NCBI GenBank assembly: GCA_023055505.1
Contig: JALIRH010000004.1
Coordinates: forward strand, 24,113,368-24,177,367
DNA length: 64,000 bases
Source of the DNA: Callipepla californica brunnescens
Lineage: Eukaryota > Chordata > Aves > Galliformes > Odontophoridae
Direction of reading: 5' to 3'
Shown here: positions 12,301 to 31,200 of the stretch, one piece after another
Numbering within the stretch: the first letter of the stretch is position 1
Layout: each line of letters opens with the position of its first letter
Translations under genes and position numbers: made by a program
The notes under the pieces: model-generated
The model's database searches: none
What the model saw: the letters and a program-made list of their open reading frames with translations, nothing else
What the model was told of the DNA's origin: nothing

Positions 12301-15300
12301 ATGCATTCGTACTTGGTGTGCCTTGTTTCCCAAGTGATATCTTGTCTTGAGCCTTCCTGCTTCTTCCTGTAAATCAGCTTAAGGCTGTTTTGGTGTAAAA
12401 ATACAGAGAAGACAGAAGCACAATACTTGTACTTCTGATGACAAATATGTGAATGACACCACTTTGTTTACTCCTTGTATTAATACTGGGGAAGCAGAAG
12501 GATGCACAGTAGTATTGTGGCTGTATCAATGATGAGGTTTAAGTCAAAACTTAATGTATTAGGAGTGTTTGTGTGAATAGAAATGGTATTCAAAAATATA
12601 TCCACAACAAAGTAGTAATTAAAAATGCCCACAGTTCTGAATGCTTGCAGTTGGCAAACTGGTGGCTCGTTAGGGAAAAATCATGCTGCACAGCGATGAG
12701 GATTAGTTCTGGGTTTTTTGCTCTTTATCCTCCTCGTCTTCGCCTCTGAGTGCAGGGTATTAAACTTGTTCAGATCTTGAATTCTCATTTTTGTGAGCTT
12801 GTGCCTTTCAGTGTTTGACCCCACAGAAAATGATCAGAGATGGGTGTAGTGAGGGTGTGTTTAGCATTCTTTCTCAGTGTGCTGGGTAAGCATGCCTATG
12901 GACTGTGCAGAGTTCTCTCTTACGCTTCTTTCTGTGGTGCACTTATACCTCCCTTAGTGGTATTCCCTTAACATCTGTGAAGGGATTCTTTCCTTCTCAA
13001 CTTTGGATTATAAAAAGCAATGTGTGTTGCTTCCCAGTTAAAGAGGTACTTGTTATGGAAAAACTAAAAGCTTAAAAACTAAGTCAAAAGCTAGAATTCA
13101 CTCATCTCCAGCATAAAGTCGTGCTGTGGTCAGGTGACAACAAATAGTGCCACCCTCCTTCCAATTATAAAAGAGACATCAAGGGTTCCCCGGAGTTGGC
13201 AGTCAGCTTTCTAGATTGCATGACTGTTTGGTGCGTGACCTCAGCCTCTTCATTCTGCAGGACTGTAAATAGGAGAACGCCCTTGGAGCTGTCTTCGGGA
13301 CTGGCAGCTTGCTAACACTGACCTTTACCTTGGGGACTAACAAGGAGTGTTCTCACATTTCTGTATGCAAGTTTTGTTTGCATTTCTGATGCTTTGGTCA
13401 GCCTGCCAATGGTTTCATATAAGATCTGGAAAATGAGGGTTTAGCCTCAAGCCTGGTTTGGATTAAACAGTTCTGAAATCAGTAATTCTGTGTATGTGAA
13501 GTATCGCAAGATCTTTTTCTCCATGAAATCACCAAATCTGAACTGTGATCTTCATAGGTTTCCATATATAGAAATCTGTTTATCCACAGTTCTTGGTATC
13601 CTCATTAACGTTTTTTTTTTTCCTGACCAAAGGATCGGTCTGGTTCCTTTGTAATATGTGTTTAATTATAATTAAATGTATACTATTTTTCATAGCTTAT
13701 AGCAGAGCAGGTTTTTTTTTCCACCCCTTAGCCCTGGGGTGCATCTCCAAGATGCCGCTGGCCAGGAAACATAGTCAGAACTTGAAATGAATGTAATGGT
13801 CTGAAACAGTATCTCACCAGGTGTTCAGGAGCATTGCACTTCTGATGAAAGTACTGTCTGTGTTAGCTTTGCAGCAGTATAATTGAATTTTACTATCTCA
13901 GCAATGAGAGTCATGAGCGAGAGGAGGAAGAACTAATTTGGAAGGCTCCAGCAAGCCCTACCTTTTTGCTCCCACATTCAGGGTTGAGATAGAAGGAATA
14001 TAAACAGTAATTTCTGCCTCAGGGAGTGCCCAAAGCACAGCTGCTGTCTCATAGCTCGCTTTTTTCTTCTGGCACTACCAGCAGTCAGCCATGCCAGGGC
14101 TGTGAGCTATGTGGAGCAGCTGCAGCATGGCTGCCAGGTTTGCTGCTCATCACTTTGCAGCTCTGTCAGAGCTTCACCCGCACCATCGGCTTCGTGAAGG
14201 AAGGAGACCCTGTTGCTGAATCTCGTCAGGATTCCTTCCTAGCAGAACTTCCCTTAGGAGATAGTCCAGATTCCTATCTAATGCTGTGTCCATCATCCAG
14301 TGCCTGCTTTTCTCTCCTGTACGTGCTGCTTTTAGGTCAAGGTGCCACTATGCTTTTGTTTGCCAGGAGGCTGTTATCTCAAATTCATGCACTCAGTCAA
14401 CTTAATCTCCCCACCTTTTTCCTGTCACCAAGACACTCCAGCCGGATACCTGGATGTGTAAGAACCTGTGTGCTAGCATCATCCACCTGAGCTCAAGCTC
14501 TCTGTGGCCTCTCTGGGCTTTCTACTTCAGATACCTATGCTGCTGCCTCTTAAAGGTCTAATTGTTTTCATCAGGCGCCACATTATTAATTTTATTTTAT
14601 AAAATTATGGATTTTAGGAATGAGAATGTCGCTGGGGTATTTGTTTTGTTTGCTGTCTCCTCCCCCTTTCCTAAGAAGGTGTGACCTGGACCTGCAGTTT
14701 ACTTATGTATATTTTTACTTATGTATATTTTTAAGAGTTTCTTCTCCCATAGTTCTTTCATGAACAAAATAGTCCTGGCAATGTGTTTTGGGGGGTTTAT
14801 TTATTATTTTTTGTTTGTTTTCCTTCTCCTTTCTGGTGCTTACTTTTTTTCATGCTTCAGCATTCAAAAGCACATCACAGCTGTGGAATGCAAATGTAAA
14901 CTAACCACAGGATTTGTCATCTCACGTGAATGCCAATTTTAAGGTGCTTTGCTGAATTTTTCTGTCTTGGAAGGTAAAAGCTGGTATGTTAAATCAGTCC
15001 CACAGCAAGTTTTCTGTGGTTCATGGATGTTTTATTTGCCTGAAATAGAAGTCCTAAAAGCAAAATGCAAAATTGAATTCATTACTCCTGCTGTCCCCAG
15101 CAAGGCATCGTTGGCCCTGGATCTCACCAGACACACAGAGCTTCCCTGAGGAGCCTGCTGTCAAATCCACTTACAAATGACGACAGCAGACAGCTAGAGG
15201 GAGGAGAAGGGACATCTGAAAGTGACTTATGCTACTGTTTTTCCCTAAAATTTGCAAACTGTTAGGAGAAATATAAAAATTACCTCCTCTTAAATAAAAA

Positions 15301-18300
15301 ATATTAAAGAAAAAGCCTCATCGGCACAAGACTTTGTACTGCAACTGGAAGGATTTTCTATGATAAGGCTTGCGTTTTAAATCAAAAAGTGCATAATTTA
15401 CCTCAGGTTACTGATAAGACTCTTAGTTACCTCTCGTCTACGATTGCTATATATTTATTTTAGTCAGGCAGGAAACCACCACTGCTTGCAAAACTGCCAG
15501 TCAACCTGCTTTAATGAAGCTGTTTAACACACTGAATAGCAATGTAACAGCACACAGAAAATTAGCTTGTTTGCCATTGATTAATGGTAGATAATGCCTC
15601 TAATTCACCACAGTGTTCATTTGAGCAGTTCTTTGACGTAGTAAGCAGTGTGGTGAGGCTTCACTGGCTCTTGTGACTCAGCATGCCAGCCCACACAAAT
15701 AGAATGCACCTGAAGCAGTGCTTCCATGGCTTGTAAGGAAGCTGACAAGCAGAAAGAGTAGCTAATGCTTTGAGAAAAGCAGAATTGATTCATTGTTTCT
15801 GCGATCAAGAACTAGCTAAGTGAATTCAGAACTGCTGTAATTTTATTTTTGTTTTTATTTAAGAATGAGTTGAAGGCTAAGCTTCTAAGGCTTTGTCAAA
15901 TGAAGTGAGTGTGCAGGTTTTGTTTCTTTCATAGCTAGTCTGGATCCAAATTTGCTAGCAGTAGATACTGCAGCAGTGTATGTGATGTATTTAATTCACC
16001 AATGAGAATGTTTGTCATCTGGAAAATGCTCATCTGGCTCCGACTGGACTCTTGTACTTAGTCTTTTAACTCCCACTACAAATAAATAAAAAGGAAAATG
16101 AAGAAAAAAGAGTGGGCTTAGAAATGGTGCAAATCGACCAACCACCTCCTTGAAAAAAACCAGCACAAAATTCCACGATAACTCAGTGTCATTTCTGACC
16201 TTTCTCTGTTTCTCCTCGCATAGAAGCAGCTGTAGCATAATCAGGCAGCTGCTCAAGGCTGTGTGAATTACAGCAGCCCAGATGAGACCAAGTGTTTTCC
16301 TCGGTTGTTGAATAGGATTCTCTTCCAGTAGAACACCCCACCAAAGTTCCTATGGCCTCTCTGGGTCACACCTTCCATGTAATGTGAACCCACTCTACAA
16401 ATCATTTGAATATCTTCAGCTTGAACTACAAAGGAAGGAATTCTGTTTTGTTGAGCTGAATTGCCAATAGTGAAGGAAAGAAAAAAAATCAGCTATGATT
16501 CTGGAAGGGATACGATAATGCTGTGTTATGGAGTGGCTGCCTTGTGGTGTTATGTAAGCAGAATCCCAGGGGTGGGGGAAGGGGAGGAAGCATGGCATTG
16601 AAAGTACGTTCCAAGAAGCAAGGATTTTACATTTTTATTTTTTAATTATTTTTATTTTATTTTTTTGAAACCAAATGTCCCAGGAATGTGCCAATAGAAC
16701 AGTGGGTGAATGATCAGAGGTGATATCCATACAAGCCAGAGCTCAGGGATCTGAGCCTGTGCACTGCTCCATGCCAAGCTGCTGCTGCTGTTATAGCCAG
16801 CATAGCAAATGCTGTAGTTTTAAGACACTGCTGCAGTTTGTGCACAAATTCTGCTTAAAAGAGATACGGAGTACATTTTGTAGTGAACAGGAGATGAGCC
16901 CTTCAAAGCACTATGAAAACAACTTCCATGCTGCCATCATGTTACGCCCATATTTGTTCTGCCCGCAAGAGAGGGTGTGGGACTTTACAGCAGGGAAATT
17001 ATGTTCCCTTTCCTACCAGAAAAAAAAAAAAAAAAAAAGCAAAGCAGGGTTCAAAGCCTTTTCCTCATACTTCAACTAATTAAATTTCTTCCTCCGTGGA
17101 ATGAAGTCTGACTTCAATCAATTGCAACCAGATAAAGTGGGTTATCATCCGGTGATCGATCTCAGTGTCAGCATTATGAAGAGTGCACGAAAGCAGTACC
17201 ACCGTGTTTGTGCTTTCGGATACGTGTTACCAGAAGAGTGGAAGGAATTCTGCAAGTCAGAAAGTAGGACCTTCTCAGGGGGTCGTATGTTCAGGACAGC
17301 ATGAACGCTGTTGCAAATGTACTCCTGGTAAATGTTTCTTGTGCAGCTCTGTAAATTGCCAGCAGATGGCAGAGTGATCCTGCTTTACAATACACATAGG
17401 AGTTTTTTTAAAAAGAGAAGTTATTTTGGAAATGTTCTACGCAATTTTTGTTATTTCTGCGTTTATTTACAGTAGAGCTAATCGTGGAGGGGAGGGCTCA
17501 GTGAATGCTTTCGCTGGCTGTGGCCTTCTGCTGGGCCTGGTGCTAACTGCTTCCCTAGGCACAGTTCCTCTGCTGCTTGGTTTGTGATGCTTTTGTTTCT
17601 CTTTGTTCAAGATAATACCAGTTTTTACCCGTGCAAGTCAGTGTAACTGATGCAGGTACAGGTATTCTGATGCACATCAGCTTCTCACTCTTCTCAGATC
17701 TCTCACGTCCATGTTCTTGATTCTATAGAGCATTTGTGAAATGGCACTGTTTATCTGGTGTACAGGCCACGGCCTCGATACCTGCACAGCAGCTGGGGGA
17801 CTGAGGCAGAGAACATGGTGAGACAATGTGGCAAGGTGGCCACAGGTGCTCCCTTCCCCACCAGCTCTGCATGGGGCTGAATCACGCAGGAAATGGGTTC
17901 TGGGCTGCAGTTGGCTGCGGCCCAGTGAACATCCGGTGTACTAAAGTAAGCCAGCATCAATTGCAGCATCTTGTTCATTTGCAAAAGCAAATTAAATGCT
18001 AGCCAAAGTGTTATTAGCTTCACAGAAAGAAAAGCATTCAGAACAGTTGCACAGAAATGTTTAAAGTTGCACTGAAGCGTATGAAAATGCTTTGCTAGTC
18101 CTAAAGTGCAAGCAGGCTTGTGTATAGCAAGTTTTGCTATTCAGCATAAAAGAAAGGTCTAAGTATAAAATCATTTTCCTCTTGGGTAAAGAAAATCTCT
18201 TGCTTCTTCTGTTCACCAGCATAACATAATACTTGATTCTTCGGAAACAGTTGTGATGCTTGTGCATTGTGGTACACTCAGGGACTTCAGAGGGATTTAA

Positions 18301-20030
18301 TGCATCTCTGTTTTTGTTTTTTTATTTGTACATGAAATCAGAAGTGACAAGAACCTGGGGATACAGATTTCAGTATTATCAGCGTGATGGCATTACATGA
18401 GTCTAGACCTCCATTCTGCTCCGCCCGTTAGGGATTCATCCATCTGGCTGACAGGTTTGTACAAACAGTGGCAGCTGGTTGAATGAGCCCAATCAGACAG
18501 CAATGAGAACGTGCTTGTGAACAGGGCACAGCTTAGCAGGAATTTGCCAGTTTCTGCATAGCTGTTAGTCAAGCGAATCCATCAATGAGAAGGCAGCTCT
18601 CAAACATGGAAGTCACTCTTGATTGCACTTTGAGGAAGCTGATGAAATGGTTTTGTTGCTTGGCAGTTTCATCTGTCTTCTGATCAGGCATCCCCCTGAC
18701 ATCAAGCTGCAGACACAACCTGGCTAATAGTGAAAATTCTCCCAGGAAGAAAGAATATCCCAGATAAAACACTAAAATAAGCAGCACTTGTAGGCTTTGC
18801 TAGGTGTGTACCTGAGCATTTTCATTTATTTTATTTGTACTACTTTCTTAGGAGTTGGTTCTTTTTACCTAGAAGGTTAAAGCAACACTGTGATATCGAA
18901 GCTTAAAATTATCATTGTGTAATCCACTCAAATAAGATGCTGTTATAGCTGACCTTAATGGAAAAGGCACCAATCCACCAAACAAATTACTTAGCCAATT
19001 TTGTACACTTCCAAATATGGTAACCAATGCATCTGTGTGAGGTGGCAAAGAAGTTCTACAGTGAGAGCAGAGAGACTACCTACCAGTACAAAAATGTCAT
19101 GCCCATACAGCTATTAGCAATTCTGCAGGTATAAAAACAAAGATATATCTGACATCTGGGCTTGGGGCTAGGGGTGGGACAATAGAGAAGAAGCTAACAA
19201 ATGTGTCAGTCTGTTAGCTTGACAGCATGTTGAGAAGCTTCTTGGATTAGGCACAAAAAAGAACCAATGTGGTTTTCTTTTATTTGGGTTCACCAGCCAT
19301 TAAACTTAATTAACTGTTCTGTCTGTATTATAAATGTTCTTGGTCTTCATATTTGGAACTCACAAACCTATGGTTGATGAACTCCTTAAAACTGAGGGGC
19401 AGGAACACCGCATGGTATGAGAGCATCCCAGTACAGCTCCTTAAGGTTATTTAGGTAGCCCTTCTCCAGTAACTCCATTTAAAACCAGTAATATGGAATA
19501 CCAGTATGAAATGCCATCTTCCGCTGGTGTCATACTGGAACTAGCATTCTGGCTTCCTTCAACACAAATCCTGCTGTTCAGTGATCTTAACTATCTGTTG
19601 CATCAACAAAGTGAAAAAAAAAAGTGACTGCATACAATTCAGAATAGCTATTTTCTAACACTGGTCATTTATAGAACACTTATGTTTCCACCTCCGAAAG
19701 TGCCGGTTTGTCAACTTCTGTGACTTCGTATGACAGAAGGACCTCATTCATCCTGGCTATCCAAAATAGAAAAGTACAGCTCAAGAACAGTAATGGAGAG
19801 ATCATTCACGTTACTTTGCTGTCATGGAGTGATGTACGATTTCAGCATCACACCTGGCATAGTAAAACGTTTTCATTCAGCATCAGCTGAGGGCTAAGGC
19901 TATGTTATTAATCTCCGAATATGCTTTAATGATTAAAGAGTATTTCTAACGTGTACTAATTAACTCTGGCGTTAAGCAACAGGTGAGCAGGCAGGTGCAC
20001 GTGGCAGTGGGTCCACGTGCCGCGGCAGGG
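6389..20030. other. KATNBL1 3' UTR and gene-free interval up to EMC7
   Basis: No convincing protein gene is seen in this 13.6 kb. The first part must hold the KATNBL1 3' UTR. Candidate AATAAA signals lie at 8594 and 9779, but I cannot choose between them. There are short simple repeats: (GTT)n near 8143-8163, a T run near 8164, an A run near 17021-17038, and an AT-rich T-run stretch near 16631-16667. The longest open frame, 14026-14490, has no recognisable domain. Confidence 0.5.
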
Positions 20031-20340
20031 CACGCTGCGTGCAGGGGGAACGAGGCAGGGCGGCCATGACAGCACCGCCCCGCGCACAGTGAGCGGCAGC
20101 CGCTCACCTTCGTCCCCGCGGCGCCGTGAAGCGGCCTCACGTCAGCACAGCGCCCCCCGGCGGCAGGGAGCGGCGCTCCTCCGCCCCACGCGCTCGCTCC
20201 TATTGGCCCAGCCGCGTGACGCAGCACGTTAGCGCCCCGCTCTCGGGCGCAAGCATTTTGTCGCAGCCCGTGCGCACGCGCAGAGAGCTTACCGCCGTGC
20301 TGCCGGCTCCGCTTCTCTTGCGGCCGCGATAATCGCGACG
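19995..20340 (+). promoter_or_regulatory. EMC7 CpG-rich TATA-less promoter
   Basis: Base composition turns sharply GC- and CpG-rich here and remains so through exon 1 to about 20.8 kb. Visible sites are two CACGTG E-boxes (19998-20003 and 20014-20019), an inverted CCAAT box ATTGG (20202-20206), TGACG-type CRE halves (20137-20144 reversed, and near 20217), and a near-perfect NRF-1 palindrome TGCGCACGCGCA (20271-20282) about 60 bp before the ATG. No TATA box is seen. This is a typical housekeeping promoter. Site calls are by consensus only. Confidence 0.7.
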
Positions 20341-25979
<5,639 letters not shown>

Positions 25980-26529
25980 TTATGTCCTCCTCCAGACCAG
26001 AGTTTGCACAACAGTTTGTTATGTGGTATCATGTTTATTTGTCTTGAAATATCAAAAAGCCACTACTGTAACCTTTAGTCAGGCACAGAACACGGTATGC
26101 TCCAACTGTGGTGTGTAGCTTTTCATTTTTCTCAAGTCTATATAAGCTGCTTTGTACTTGACAGTAAGCAGAAGAGGACGTGGCTTCTGTACTGTATCTG
26201 TATAAAGTTATTGACTTAACTAATGCTGTGTAGAGAATTATATAAATTATATGATGTGCTAAACAGCAATGAGTGTCTGTTGCGGAATGAATGAGGGGTT
26301 GCACTCAAGGAGAAATAGCAGCATGTTCTATTGTGTGCTGAGTTATCCCTTGGCTGTTGTGTTGTTTCCCATCTCCCCCGAGCCCTTCCTGAGGCAGCTG
26401 TTGTGACCACGCGCATCCATCGGAGCTGCTGCCAGAGGTCATCACTTGAGCAGGGTTATGGGATGGGAGGAAGACTGGGGAAGTGGGGAAGCAAACTGTC
26501 ACCATGCCTTAATTGTAAGGCAGTATAAA

Positions 26530-26535
26530 AATAAA
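26530..26535 (+). terminator. EMC7 polyadenylation signal AATAAA
   Basis: AATAAA lies about 550 nt after the EMC7 stop codon, followed by T/GT-rich sequence (TTTTGTGTTTTTGTT) near 26577. This is the first good signal downstream of the stop, so it is the likely 3' end. Another AATAAA at 27392 could be used alternatively. Confidence 0.55.
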
Positions 26536-26559
26536 TTCAAAGATGATAGGAGTTCAGAG

Positions 26560-28290
26560 TGAAGGTGGCTTTAATGTTTTGTGTTTTTGTTAATTTCTGA
26601 AACAAACCTCCTTTCGAAACTGAGTTCTGTGTTTACTGTGTAATTACTGTATGAGCTCTTCAGATGTAACTTTGAAAATCATTTTATTTTTAAACTACTG
26701 TCTAGTCACTTCTGTTCGAGGACTTCTCTCTTTTTTTTTTTTTTTTTACTGTTGTTTTCTGCTCTGATCTATTTCTGTGAGCAATTCTTTTGTGGAAGAA
26801 GAAGAAAGGAAAAGAAAAGCATCCATCTTCAGAAAGTCTTTTTATTTCTGTCAAGTTAATTATGGACGTTTGTCAGATCAGTGTTTAGCTTAGATATTTC
26901 CTTTCTTAACCACAAGTATGTCTGCAACACTCGACTCCCACGTTTCTTTTTGTGTTGTGCATTTACCTTATCAGTGATACGATTTGAGGCCAAACAGAGC
27001 ACAAAAGTAAGGGAAAAAAAAAAGACAGAAAAACCTTCAAGTATATTAAGAGGGTAAGTCCCACTCCTCTAAACTAATAAAAAGGTATATCACTCTCTCT
27101 CTAGGAATGCCAAGTCAATCACAAAATTCTGTTCTTTGAGCATGCTCGTTTTATCTATATTGTGTTTTCCTACTAGCTTCAGAGGGAACGTGAAAAGTTT
27201 GTTTTTTTCCACAAGATTTAATGATACGCAAATTAGAATGACAGCAATACCTGTGAGGAGAAATAACCCAGTGTTGTTTTTCGGATAATGAAAGGAAGTT
27301 TCGTCTTTGCGAAGTTAAGTGAAGTAAACTGCACATTTTGTTATTACTAGTTTTGGTTTTAGCTTAGTTGGTCTTTTTGTTTTGTGTAAGAAATAAAATG
27401 TATCCAGTAGACACAAGAGCCTCCTCAGGTATGCTTGTTAGAAGGTTTTACTGGAAGGAGTGCTCAGCGGACGTCACGGACGTCACGTTGCTTTTGTAAA
27501 AACAATCCACTTATTTCAGCAGCATCTTACTGAAGGACTTAGAAGAAAGACATGGAGCAGTTCTTTGAAGGTGGAGCAATTAGTTTTATTATTCTATACA
27601 AGCTATGAGTTAGTTTTCTTTATCAATGAATTGTTTGGCAGTGAAATTATGTTATCTTGTTTTAATCACAGTTTATTCAGTAATTAATCACACTGACAAG
27701 TTTTGCCTTTTTACAAAGTTCACAGTAGTAACATTTCTTCTTTTTTCATCGTCTGTTGAGGGTCTCAATCCATCTTAGAGGGAGAATAAAGAAATCAGAC
27801 AAATATTTTTTTAAGAGCTCAGAGGGGAAAAAAAAAAAAAGATTCTAATAAAAGTTCAGAAGCATATGAATATTCAAGGCTTTTCTTTTTTCCTGAAACT
27901 GCTGTATCAGAGTCCAGGCAATTCCTCTGTGAATCAGAATTCCTTTTTATGACTCCATTGTGCCTTCAGAGGTGTACTGCATCTGGGTGAGATCAGTTGT
28001 GGTTTTTTTTTTTGGGGGGGTATTTTGTTTTTTAAATAATCAGTATAGAACTAAAGCCTTTAGAAGAACCCTGTCAGTTCAGATTTGCAGTTATGACAAA
28101 GCGTGCTGCAGAATGGTTTAAGCTGATACATCAAAGGGCTGAGGCAGAGCTGAAGAGGCTTCAAGCAGAGGAGTTACATTGGCCATAAGAAATAATATAA
28201 TAGGCTGTTTAGGACCAGCACAGCTAGTTGTACTCGTGGCGAGGGAACTGTCAAAAATTCAAGAAGTTCAGGTATAAGTTGTTTAATTCG
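26560..28290. other. Intergenic stretch between EMC7 and the KATNBL1 duplicate
   Basis: AT-rich sequence with T runs near 26730-26748, an A run near 27827-27841 and a T/G run near 28003-28020. No gene is recognised. Confidence 0.5.
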
Positions 28291-31200
28291 GTACAGTTGT
28301 TGAAACTGAAATACCTGAAGTGTAGTACCTGTTTATATGACAACACATAGTTTTAACTTAACGTTTCAGGTTAGTGCAAAAGTTTCTTTCAAAATAAAAC
28401 AATGTTGTTAATTAAACTCATTTTCACTAAATAAAGTTCTTAAATCATTGAGGTTTCTTATAAAGATAACTATTTAGAAATCGATATTCAAATTGTTGCT
28501 TAATTTTCAAAGGATTTATGAATCTGTATGACATACGCTTGAATGAATTTTTTAGTCCTTCAGGATATGAACATTCTGTGCAGCCTAATTGATATCAGGG
28601 TGCTTACATGTTTCCTATGAATGAATCTATGACAGTCAAGGTGGTGCTGTCTACATCAGCATTGATTATTATTTTTTAATGTTGTGCTTTGGGGAAATAT
28701 TTTCTGCTGTCATCTTTCTTAGCATCTGCTAATCTGCTGTATTACTGGCCATTAAATGTGTATGAGAGACAGGTAATATAACTTTGTTATGCTATCCAGA
28801 TGCTTTTTTTATATTAGTTGTGGTTTTTGGTTCTCTGTCAGTCTCTCTGATGTCACAATCCTACCCATTCCGAAGACTGAACAAATCTGTAGCTGACTGT
28901 AGTGTAGCTGGACAGCTGTATGTCTACAATTTAAAAGAAATGTCCATTGTTACACTGCAAAGCCTTGCTATAAGAAGAAACAGTTCCTTAAATCAAGGGG
29001 CTGTAACATGGCAAGTAAAAAAAATGAACTGCCTCATGCAGGGAATCTGCCAGCAAAACTGAATGACGGTCGTACATACGTGCTGAGTTCTAGTTCATCT
29101 CAAACAGGAGGCCCCTCTTCCAAATACAGTGCATTTGTTTCAGAGGTAAGTTGAGCTTAAAGAAATTTTGAGTTCTGTGGAAGAGAAGGAGACAGAAGGC
29201 AGAAGGTAGCAGACAGAAAATAAAGCAAGATTGCACAGAGAAACCGAAAGGGCCAGCTTACTGGCCACAGATAGTGGTTTAACTGGATTTGAGAATTGTA
29301 GGCAATTGTGCAGTGTTCATTCCAATCAAAGATATATTTGAACAAAATAACCTGAATTCCAGTTTGAGAATAAGCTTCTCTCTCAGACGTGAGTAACTAC
29401 ATATATTATTCCAAACTACATTTTTGAAGTTCTCAAAATTCAGGTGTTTGCAGACCTTATCTTATCTGAAATCTTATCTTTATCTAAAATCTTGCAGATT
29501 TTAGGTAAAGTAGAAAGTCTCTCAGTGCCTTGTTCCGAGGGAAGTTTGTATTCTGAGGCTATTATTAGGAAAACTCCTAATCGTACAGGTGGTAAAATAT
29601 ATTTCTATGTGCTGTGCTACTGTACTATAGAGCAGCTTGTTGTGTCATTGCTGGTTACTTTGCAGTAAATTTCTTTTGTGTTCCTGAACCTCACACAGGT
29701 TTCTCAGGACCATGAAACTATGGCCCAAGTTCTTTTCAGCAGGAATCTGCGGCTGAATGTAGCTTTAACCTTTTGGAGAAGGAGAAGTATAAGTGAACTG
29801 GTAGCCTACCTAGTGAGGTAAAATTGAGTCTCTCTTCCTTTATGTTCTTAAAGTAGTAGTGAAAAACAAATAGGATGCAGTCTTTTAGGATTTCCTTGTA
29901 TTTTGTGACTTAGCTATAATTACTTCTGAATGGAAACATAGTTTAACCAATGCCTGACTGGCAACGCTTATTTCCCGTGTTTCTAGGATACAAGACCTTG
30001 GAGTCCTAGTAGACTGCCTTCCTGTGCTTACAAACAGGTACGAAGAAAAAGTGGGGCATGAGAACGTACTGCGGCAACAACGGAGGTCTGTCACTTCTGA
30101 AAGATCTTGGTATTTTTTAAGTTTACAGGAAGGAAAACCGTATATTTCAGTTGGCTGCTGCGTGGATCTCTTGCCTTTAGTGAAATCACTGCTTAAAAGC
30201 AAGTATGAAGAGTAAGTATCAATTTCAGGTGTCTAAACTGTTCCTCCCTGGCTGTGTCGTGTCCGTGTGTTTAGAAGTGTTTCGTCCTCCGACTCATCTT
30301 TCCTCGCACCAGCCCTGCTGTTCTTGGGGAAACACCTGCCCAAAGGAGCTTCCGTGTGAGCCCTCATATCGTTTTTAATAACACTGAGTGGTTTAAAGAG
30401 AAAACGGAACTTCTGTGGAGTTAGAGCCACGGGGCAGTGAGTTTGTGAATTCATGTAGATGCGCTCGCTCTGAACAGTAAAGCACAACAGCCAGGTTTCA
30501 GCTTGTTCTGTGACATGAAATCAGTAAAGCTTTGAGAGGTATCATGAACAATCCCTTACTGCTTTGTAAGAGGAACTTTATTTTACACCTTAGAAAATGA
30601 GAACAAGGGCAGTTGTCTAAAAGTGAGAATTCGTTTACGTTCGTCCTCCAGAACAGAGAGTGTGTTGCATTCAGAATTGCATTCTTGCTCGCATGAAGGC
30701 ATTAGCTGACCTGCAGGTGTGTGAGCTGTGTAAAATGTCATTGCAGGTATGTGATAGTCGGTCTGAACTGGCTTCAGGCTGTCATTAAAAGATGGTGGTC
30801 AGAACTGTCTGCGAATACAGAGAGGGCAGAGGATGGGTGAGTATAGTGCTGGAAAACATGTCAGTGCTTCCGTACCTTATTTCATCTCAAATTCCCTGTG
30901 AATGCTGACCGATAGGAGCACACCTTGTCATGCAAAGGACAAACTGATGCTTATAATTTGAAAGTGGAAGTTCAAAAGGTTTTAAAGTTCTTTAGTGTCA
31001 AGTCACAGATGGTGTTTGGAAACTTGCTTTAAAGATTGTCGTATTCTTGTATTTCTTTTGCTTTGAACTTCTGCAGCTCTTACCACCCCAACGTGACTAT
31101 AATCTTTTTCTGTTAGTAAAAAATGAATTGTTTGATAGTAAGAAGACTGAAGCTTTGTACAGTATATATACATGTATAGGGCATAGAAACACCTGCTTCA

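Noticed and set aside
14026..14490. 154-codon plus-strand open frame in the KATNBL1-EMC7 gap
   Set aside because: No recognisable domain, no flanking splice or promoter signals, and low-complexity hydrophobic/serine composition; probably chance.
6864..19990. Expected PGBD4-like gene next to EMC7, as in mammals
   Set aside because: No transposase-like frame is present. PGBD4 is a mammalian piggyBac-derived gene and is not expected in birds.
20202..20212. ERSE-II-like stress element (ATTGG-N-CCACG) at the EMC7 promoter
   Set aside because: The bases after ATTGGC read CCAGC, not CCACG, a mismatch in the essential half; an ER-stress element is not supported.
30024..30215. 63-codon frame spanning two copy 2 exons, which could be read as a new exon
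   Set aside because: The middle part matches the 85-bp intron of copy 1 and has GT/AG ends. The parsimonious reading is two exons with an in-frame mini-intron, reported as a retention possibility.
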